A DNA stretch of 64,000 bases from Sophora flavescens (taxonomy: Eukaryota; Streptophyta; Magnoliopsida; Fabales; Fabaceae). The DNA lies in NCBI GenBank assembly GCA_030762895.1, contig CM061062.1, positions 8,273,293 to 8,337,292 of the forward strand, given 5' to 3'. Of this stretch, positions 57,691 to 64,000 are shown piece by piece. Every line of letters begins with the position of its first letter. Position 1 is the stretch's first letter. Position numbers and translations under genes: made by a program. The notes beneath the pieces were generated by a model, which was not told the DNA's origin, ran no database searches, and was given only the letters and a program-made list of their open reading frames with translations.

Positions 57691-59442
57691 GATCCGGGAG
57701 GAGGATCTTACAGAGTGAGCATCTCTTGGCCCCGATGCTACAAGCAATGGGATCCAGGTGGAAGCTTCTCAATGAGTCAAGCTAGTGACGTTAAATAAGC
57801 GCTTATTGGGAGGTAACCCAAGTTTTCTTTCCCTTTTCCCTTTGTTTTTGAATTTAACTCTTGAATAATTTGAGAAGATCAAGAGGAAAATAAATTAATA
57901 AATTTGTTAAGTGTTTTCAGGCTAAGAAGATTGGCAAAAAGAGCAGGGAGAAACAAAGTCAACAACCATCACGCCTAGGTCGTAACACTGGTCACGACCG
58001 TGATGGAGGTCACGATCGTGACAGGCTTCTTCCTATGAACCAGAATTGATCACGGCCTGCCCATGAGGAGCATCACGGCCGTGACCCATTTCCAACAAGC
58101 TTTTGACTAGGCATGTGAGCCAACACCCGCTACCACCTCGGTGAGTTGTTCCATTTTTCTCCTCTCTCCGACTTGATTATTTACATTGGGGACAATGTAA
58201 ATTTTTAAGCTTGGGGTAGGAGTACTTTTAAATTTTTGCATTTTGCATGTTGCATTCATATAGGAATAGATTTACATGATCACATGATTCGATTACCCCC
58301 TTGCTTAGATTATGCATCCAATTGTGAGAACTTAGTGCCAAATAAATTGAGATAGTGAATGTTGAACCCAATTTTTTTATTCTTGTGATAAGGCTACAAA
58401 TAAAAATGCTTGAGATGATCTTTGATAGTTGATAATTAGCATGTGGTTCCGTAGATTTGTGTTTCTCATTGATTTTTTAACTACTAAATGTGAGATTCTT
58501 GAGCCAAAAGGGGTACTCACTAAATCTACCCCATTCTTTGTGATAGAGTGTTATTCCTCTTGGATTGTATTTCTCTAGAACTTGACTTGAAACCGTTTTG
58601 AAGCTTAAAAATTTTTGAAAACATTTTTGAAAATGATTGAGGCACTAGGTATTTTTCCGGCCTTCTGAGCTTTGATTGACTAAATGCTACCCCTTAGTTG
58701 CCCAATTTTGAGCCAGAAAGAATAAAATACTTTTCTTGGGACCTTGAAATACTTTGATGAATGATGCTTGGTGAGAGACCTTCTAAAGTATTGTACAAAA
58801 AGGGTAAAAAGGTAGTTGAAAAAGTATGGGATGAGAAAGTTACAAAATATTTCTCTTGAACTGAAAATCCCCTCTTCTCCAAAAAAAAAAAAGAAATATA
58901 GAAGGGGATGACAAAAGGAAGTGACAAATAAAATAAAAAGAAATAAAGAAAGGTGGAAAAATGAATCAAAACCCAAAAAAGTATTTTAGAAGGTGTCATG
59001 TTTTGCAATGCTTGATATTTTGTGTAGCCTTTTGAAATTTCCTTTTCTTGATTTCCCCACCTAACGACTAATCCCATGGCCCCGTTACAACCAAAGTAAA
59101 AGACCTCTTGATTCTTATGTGTTTTCATTAATAAAGTAAAGATTTGGTTAATAGTCAAGCTTATGGTAGAATTCATTCCTTGAGGAAAATGAGCGAATTG
59201 CCATATACCCTTAAACACTTTAGTGAGGTGAGAAAGAGTGCTCGAATCAGTGAGAATATAAGTCTAGGAAACCTAAGCTTCTAATTGGACTTGAGATTGA
59301 TTGTCTCTTGGTGAATTATTTGAAAATGCATGTTACTTGGATTAGTTACTACTCAGGTTCTTAGTTCACTATCCATGCTCTGATTATTTATATCTTCAGC
59401 CTTAGTGATTGCTTGAGGACAAGCAAAATATTAAGCTTGGGG
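57691..59442 (+). other. 3' non-coding region of the non-autonomous element
   Basis: Contains another palindrome cluster of the CACGACCGTGAT/CACGGCCGTG type (about 57970-58085), ACATTGGGGACAATGT (about 58184-58199) with TTAAGCTTGGGG, an A-rich stretch near 58880, and the polypurine tract ending at 59442. No gene seen; the frames of 98 and 174 codons on the minus strand (58680-59218) overlap low-complexity sequence and have no domain. Confidence 0.6.
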
Positions 59443-60846
59443 TGATTTGATGAGTGTGATTTCACCTCATATTCTATGTACATTTCTGCATGCATTTGCA
59501 TATAGTTCAGGCCATTTTAGTTTTATTTTTGTTAGTTTCTACCTTGGAACGGGTAAGGTGGTTTCGTGGTGTTGTTTTGCAGAAATTAAGGATAAAATGC
59601 TCAGGATCAGCCATGATGGAACTTGGATGAAGATAGAGCTTGGAAAGTGAAGAAAATGAGCCAAACAAAGTCATCACGGTCATGATCAAGCAAAGCAGAA
59701 GGCAAAAGTCAGAAGCTGTCACGGCTTCGCCGTGATGCCCATCACGACCGTGACAGGCCAACTAAACCAGACCCTCAACAGGCAGAACTGATCACGGCCT
59801 AGCCGTGATGGGCATCACGGTCGTGATGGGCATCACGGCCGTGATGCTCCAAAATTTGAAAGCGCGCCCAAGGCAGAACACGTCACGGACTGGCCGTGAT
59901 GGCCATCACGGTCGTGACGCGCGTATGATCTATAAATAGGAGCACAGAACAGAGTCCAGATAGTGCTGAGACACAGACACAGACAGAAAAAGGGATTTTT
60001 AACCTAGTAGCACTTTCACCCTAGGGAGACTCTTGGGATACAAAAAAGGGACGTGTTCTCTCTGAGCCAGGGGCTGCGGTGACGGCTGTGGAAACCTTCC
60101 ATGGAGTTTCTCCTCTCTCTTGTCTCTATTTTCCTGGTTTTGGCTTTCTCTGTTATCATGAGTAGTTAATTACCTTTTTGTTGGGATTAGATGTAGCTAA
60201 ACTGAATATCATGTAATTGCTTTGATTTATCAATCTGTGTTTATGTTTCTCTATTAGTGTTTAATTCCTATGCTTAATGCTTTTTGTGGTTTGGCCATCC
60301 ATGAATTGATTGAGATTTGATTTGCAATGGGGACGTTCTTATCAATTCTTGATCTGGAATTAATCACCTAGTAAACCTTGCATATAGGAATGGGGTTTGG
60401 TTTGTTAGTAATCGTGTAATCCTTACTCTTAATGCAAATTCACTAATTAGGCCACCTAAGGAATTAGGGTCTATTAGGGGATTTAGGCTCTTGTCATCTA
60501 AGGAATTAGGGCTTGAGTAATCTCATGGGTTGATTTTAATATTTGAAGCATAAACTGGATTGGTGGTCTTAGTATTGCATGAGGCAAGGGTTTGGTGAAG
60601 TTTAATCCCAACACCTCTTTCTGTATTCCAAGTGTTTGATAAAACTCCCCCAAAAAGACCAAAAATATTTTATTGCTTTTGTTGCTTTATTTTATGTTTT
60701 GATTTCTCTTCATACCATAGTTTAGTCTAGATAGTTGTTTGACTTGTGAATTGATAATTGGCAACTGATCCTCGTGGGAACGATACCGGTCTCACCACCG
60801 TATTAGTTGTACGACTGGGTATACTTGCCCTAAAAATTCGTCAACA
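59443..60846 (+). repeat. 3' LTR of the non-autonomous element (about 1404 bp)
   Basis: TGATTTGATGAGTG ... TCGTCAACA, preceded by AAGCTTGGGG. Contains an expanded palindrome array (59674-59920, about 95 bp longer than in the 5' LTR) and a TATA box at 59931. Confidence 0.9.
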
Positions 60847-61037
60847 GCAAACCAAACCAAGGTTCTCCACTGTATCCTGAAGGGGATTCGCCGGTTACAC
60901 CTGTTGCATCCAATCTACAAGGAGAGTTTGGTGGGGGCGAATCGAACCTAAAACCTAGTGTTCTTACACTCCTTGGAGGGTGCGCATGTCACTTGTTCTT
61001 TTCTTCTTTGTTGCAGACCATACCTAATTTTCTAACA
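60847..61037 (+). repeat. Right LTR of the copia element, second part
   Basis: Continues GCAAACCAAACCAAGG to TTTTCTAACA, matching 47278-47469. It contains a minus-strand B-box-like GGTTCGATTCG. Confidence 0.8.
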
Positions 61038-61128
61038 ATTTTATCCAAAGCCTATACATTATTACAGATAAGAAATACAAATGAAATCAATCTCAGAACG
61101 GAACAGAACTTGAAGGACTACTACTTAC

Positions 61129-61247
61129 GTTAGAAGCATTGCTGATAAGTTCGCGAAGGAATATTTGTTACAGTAGAAAGTGTTGATGATGAGGCTAAAG
61201 AGCTCCCTGATCTCAGCTTGGAACGCAAACGTCTCACCGTCCGCCAT
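61129..61247 (-). pseudogene. HSP90 first-exon fragment
   Basis: The minus strand from ATG 61247 reads MADGETFAFQAEIREL, then FSLIINTFYCNK, which is the conserved N-terminus of cytosolic HSP90 (ATPase domain start). A deletion of about 4 bases after NK shifts the frame; in the next frame IFLRELISNASN follows and ends at a good splice donor (AAC|GTAAGT, 61128). In the intact family this chaperone folds client proteins with ATP. Here no later exon is present within the 90 bases before the copia LTR, so it is a truncated exon 1 pseudogene. Its 5' flank (61248-61372) may be the old 5' UTR/promoter. Confidence 0.9.
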
Positions 61248-61368
61248 TGCAATTGTAATACAACAACCAGAAAGAATCAATCAAATGAGGGTTTTATATT
61301 CTTTTGGTGGAGACCGGGAAACAACGCCTATTTGTGAGAAATTGAGAATTCTCCTCAGCTAATTTCCA

Positions 61369-61372
<4 letters not shown>

Positions 61373-61441
<69 letters not shown>

Positions 61442-61461
61442 GGAGAGAGAGAGAGAGAGAT
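61373..61461. repeat. (TA)n-(GA)n compound microsatellite
   Basis: About 50 bp of TA repeats followed by about 38 bp of GA/GAGAGG repeats. It separates the HSP90 fragment from the F-box promoter fragment. Confidence 0.95.
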
Positions 61462-61465
61462 AGAG

Positions 61466-61720
61466 TTAATCACCAACTTCTGTTCGCGCTGCAAGTAAAA
61501 TAGTTTTATTAAAATTTTAAAGTTATTTTCTTTTATTAAATGAAAAATTAATCTTTCCTCAGAACTTCATGTGGGGACAAATATTTTATGTAGGACTTGC
61601 TCTATTGAGTGGATCATAGTGATCCGTGAAAAAAAAAAGAATAATTTAGGGGATCCACTTTTAGTACCTATAAAAATAAATTATTCAATAATTCCCTTAA
61701 ATTTATAAACGCGTGACACA
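61466..61720 (+). pseudogene. Fifth F-box unit: promoter/5' intron fragment only
   Basis: AATCACCAACTTCTGTTCGCG onward matches 17960-18214 upstream of copy II (also copies III and IV), including the donor TGCAAGTAAAATAG. It stops exactly where the CACTA element begins; copies II-IV continue with CTAGTTC. The coding part, if it exists, would lie beyond the right edge. Confidence 0.85.
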
Positions 61721-61743
61721 CACTAGTGCAATAATTGCTTTTT

Positions 61744-62125
61744 ACGTCAGTTAAAAATGATTTTTTACGTCAGAATACTGTCTGACGTAAATACAACTGA
61801 CGTTAATAGTTAATATTTTAATGTCAGTTGAGAACTGACGTTAAATATAAAACTATTAACGTCAGTTCTTTAACAAAACGGACGTTAATTTTGTTAAAAT
61901 TAACGTCAGTTGTTTAACCAACTGACGTTAAACATATTACATATTAACGTCAGTTCTTTAACAAACTGACGTTAATTTTGTTAAAACTATCGTCGGTAGT
62001 AGTAAAGAACTGACGTTAAAGGTTTTAATTTTAACGTCAGTTGTTTATTACAACTGACGTTAATAGTGTACTGTATTATTTTATCAAATACTATTAACGT
62101 CAGTTGTTTGATACAACTGGCGTTA
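61744..62125. repeat. CACTA subterminal repeats
   Basis: Fourteen exact copies of ACGTCAG or its complement plus about four one-mismatch copies in 380 bp, mostly in head-to-head or tail-to-tail pairs that can form hairpins (AACGTCAGTTG ... CAACTGACGTT). In En/Spm-type elements such repeats bind the TNPA-type accessory protein; that role is inferred here. Confidence 0.9.
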
Positions 62126-62359
62126 ATATATATATATATTTTTAAATTCAATTTTAAAATATCACTCCCCTCAGCTATCCCTGCATCAGTAAATATCCCA
62201 CTAACACAGAATATCACACACATTACAGAATTGCAAACACATAACTATCTACAAGTATATATATATTAATTTTAGTCTCTAATGTCTAAAAACAAAACTA
62301 CCAATCTAAGGATATATATATACATGTTATTAATTAGTTTCTAAAGTCTAACAAAAAAA
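62126..62359. other. CACTA spacer between subterminal repeats and peptidase gene
   Basis: AT-rich, no gene seen. Probably the 3' UTR of the peptidase gene. Confidence 0.6.
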
Positions 62360-63873
62360 CTATTCATCTAAGTATTGCGGAGGTATATTGTCAATTCCTT
62401 TTTCAGCCGCATACTTGAAGAAGAATTCAGCAAAGCGCATCCTCAAGTCTCTAAAGTCATCTTCTTTAAGAGGCGATTGGTCGTTAAATGCCTACACACG
62501 TTCAAATAATAACAATAACATTAACGCAAGTCATCTTCAAAACTATAATATATAATTTAACAAATTGTTTGAATATTACCTTATTCCATCCATTCGTAAT
62601 AGATGCGGAGACTATGTTCAGCATATGAAGCATCACATAATAGCCGCACGACCACCCGTCAATTTGAAATCGAGACTACAAACAAAGTTAATTTTAATGT
62701 CAGTTGAATATACATATAAATTAGTAAATATAATATTAATGATTTGATAAATAAACTACCAAACCTTGAGGTAGGTCCATTCAGGATTTGCCTTAGCCCT
62801 AGAAGTCCTACTTCTCCCGTTGGCGCAACTTATGCTACTCGCCTTCAGCGCGCTATCATAAACAAATAATCATGTCAATTAACAAATTCATATATCATGT
62901 GTGTAATAAACTAAAAACAACTGATATTAAAACAAATTAAATCTGAGATTAGTTACTTACTTATTTACAGCTTCCACCACCACCTCTGGCGGCTTTTGGT
63001 GGAGAGAGCATAAGAATATGACAGTATGCCTAGATGGGTGAAGTACTAACAACTGCCAATGGCTTTTCATACAGTAGGGAGCCAGATATAATTATTTCTG
63101 ATTGTCTCCCAACAAGCTCCCTATGTATTTAATAAATTCATTGCCAGGAAAGAATTCGGGCACAAGGATTGTCGGATCTAAGAAGCCGTAAACTGATGCA
63201 ACGCCCTTATCAAGCTGAAGACGATGGAGATACCTAAGATATGAAAAGGTGTGGATGTTAATTACATAACATATATATTGAAATTAAAATAAATTATTAA
63301 ATGGAAAAATACCAAAAATAAATAAGTTATAAAATTAAAATTAACTTACGTACACCAGAGACTCAAAATCGTGCTGTCCATCCAGACGTTATTTCTGCAG
63401 GCGGTCCCGAGATCGTCACCACAGAAGTTAAATATCCTCTGTTTATCTGGGCGTGCCACCCATCATCGTGCTCCAATGGACATTCAAAAACCTCAAACGC
63501 ATAATCCTCACCAAGTGAGAACATACGAGTGATAGGTGACAGCGACACCGACGTCGACTTGGCCTTCAGTTTAGGAAAAATAAAATAGATAAGTTGTTGA
63601 TAATTAAAAAAAACACAAGTAATTATTTGACTAATTTGGACATTAATAATGAATACATACCTTTGTTAAAATTTCGAGCTCACGTCGTTTGAAGTCAAAC
63701 TCAAGCTCATGCCTTTTCATTTCCAACACATGCTCAAGCTCATGGCGTTGGACTTCTAACTCCCGCTCCCTAACTGCCAACTCATCGTCCTCCACATGTA
63801 CCCTACTATTACTCTCTTTTGTGCTCACATGTGAAGGGTTGGCATGCCCTGCGGTGTCCTGGGATGATCCGTG
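62360..63873 (-). pseudogene. Ulp1-type cysteine peptidase gene of the CACTA element, spliced and decayed
   Basis: Minus-strand exons with proper splice signals: coiled-coil exon (63873-63661, heptad-like RERELEVQRHELEHVLEMKR, donor AAG|GTATGT); an exon ending 63350 (RIFNFCGDDLGTA); 63233-62961 (LQLDKGVASVYGFLDP ... KSHWQLLVLHPS); 62852-62765; 62675-62580 (QIDGWSCGYYVMLHML); 62491-62360 (to PPQYLDE, stop). HW and the Q-x-D-G-WSCG motif are the catalytic His and the oxyanion Gln/Cys of the Ulp1 (C48) family. The usual Asp after the His is Cys here (LCSL). A TAA lies inside the third exon and the exon ending 63350 needs a frame shift, so it is probably inactive. Confidence 0.82.
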
Positions 63874-63998
63874 TTATGAAGGTAGTCCGAACAAAACTCA
63901 ATAGCTTCTTCTGCAACATACCTTTGAACAATAGATGCTTCGGGACGATGAGGATTCTTCACGTACCCTTTCAAGATCTTCATGTAGCGCTCAACTGG
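63825..63998 (-). pseudogene. TNP2-type transposase, DUF4218 C-terminal fragment
   Basis: PVERYMKILKGYVKNPHRPE, then IVQRYVAEEAIEFCSDYL, is the signature of the DUF4218 region of plant CACTA (En/Spm, TNPD/TNP2) transposases. The frame enters from the right edge and stops at 63825. The following coiled-coil frame overlaps it in another phase, so the join to the peptidase ORF is either a splice or an indel. The rest of the transposase is outside the window. Confidence 0.85.
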
Positions 63999-64000
63999 GT

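Larger units (their letters stand above)
55604..60846 (+). mobile_element. Non-autonomous LTR retrotransposon nested in copia LTR
   Basis: Flanked by GCAAA (55599-55603 and 60847-60851), with the uninterrupted site in the left copia LTR (GTGCAAACCAAACC near 47277). Order: 5' LTR (55604-56911), tRNA-Asp-type primer site, an ORF of unknown function, the AAGCGCTTATTGGGAGG and ACATTGGGGACAATGT motifs common near the 3' end of Athila/Calypso-type elements, polypurine tract AAGCTTGGGG, 3' LTR (59443-60846). No gag, protease, RT or integrase was found, so it needs a partner element. Confidence 0.92.
46924..61037 (+). mobile_element. Degenerate Ty1/copia retrotransposon with two nested insertions
   Basis: Direct repeats of about 0.5 kb (46924-47469; 55234-55603 plus 60847-61037) flank copia gag, integrase, RT and RNase H remnants in the usual copia order. 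An Athila-like element (50675-54204) splits RT/RNase H, and a non-autonomous LTR element (55604-60846) splits the 3' LTR. Without them the element is about 5.3 kb, normal for copia. Much of the gag-integrase region (47714-48980) is non-coding. The first 25-30 bp of the two LTRs do not align and no TSD was found, so the outer ends are approximate. Confidence 0.85.
61721..64000 (-). mobile_element. CACTA (En/Spm) transposon, one end in window
   Basis: Terminal CACTAGTGCAATAATTG at 61721, adjoining ACA (61718-61720), which would be the 3-bp target duplication. The known host sequence in copies II-IV is GACACACTAGTTC. A subterminal array of ACGTCAG/CTGACGT follows (61744-62125). The coding strand is minus: transposase C-terminal region at the right edge, then an Ulp1-type peptidase gene ending at 62360. 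The other end lies outside the window. Confidence 0.92.

Noticed and set aside
58680..59218. Minus-strand frames of 98 and 174 codons with hydrophobic Phe-rich stretches
   Set aside because: They overlap A-rich low-complexity sequence in the 3' part of a non-autonomous element and have no recognisable domain.

Overview
The window is plant nuclear DNA, from a eudicot and probably a legume. The evidence is an FBA-type F-box gene family, Ty3/gypsy, Athila-like and Ty1/copia LTR retrotransposons with tRNA-iMet or tRNA-Asp primer sites, a CACTA transposon and AT-rich spacers. The legume placement is inference. There are no rRNA genes, CRISPR arrays or operons, and no clear functional tRNA gene. 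Only one host gene looks intact: the F-box/FBA gene at 41329-42510.

Positions 1-43448 are a head-to-tail tandem array of a segment of about 4.38 kb. Each unit holds an F-box gene, its 3' flank, a Helitron-like 3' end, a (TA)n/MITE block and the next promoter region. Copy I survives only as a 3' piece (6946-7177). Copy II (18642-19822) has a 1-bp deletion that splits F-box from FBA domain. Copy III (23023-23191 and 37892-38125) has a 786-bp in-frame internal deletion and is split by a 14.7-kb LTR element. Copy IV (41329-42510) is full length. A fifth trace, promoter sequence only, lies at 61466-61720.

Copies I and III carry the same large non-autonomous LTR element (element A) at the same base with the same GAAGG target duplication. 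The inserted F-box unit was therefore duplicated after the insertion. In copy III a related solo LTR (30125-33869, TSD GATCT) later entered the element. The I/II spacer carries element B (8188-16472, minus strand, TSD ATAAC). B is a chromodomain-type Ty3/gypsy element that lost gag, protease and primer site and has in-frame TAG stops in pol. A and B share their LTR start, so B-like elements may have mobilised A.

Positions 43449-61037 are nested retroelement debris: a copia tail, a 5'-truncated LINE with 13-bp TSDs, a decayed LTR-like stretch, and a degenerate Ty1/copia element (about 46924-61037). Two elements are inserted in that copia element. One is a one-LTR Athila-like gag/protease element (50675-54204, TSD ACCAT). 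The other is a 5.2-kb non-autonomous element (55604-60846, TSD GCAAA) that carries an unrecognised ORF. The LTRs of both have arrays of GC-rich palindromes directly upstream of a TATA box.

The right end holds a broken first exon of a cytosolic HSP90 gene (61129-61247), a microsatellite, and the fifth F-box promoter fragment. That fragment is cut by a CACTA (En/Spm) transposon starting at 61721 and running off the window. The CACTA element has 14 exact subterminal ACGTCAG repeats, a decayed Ulp1-type cysteine peptidase gene and the tail of its TNP2-type transposase.
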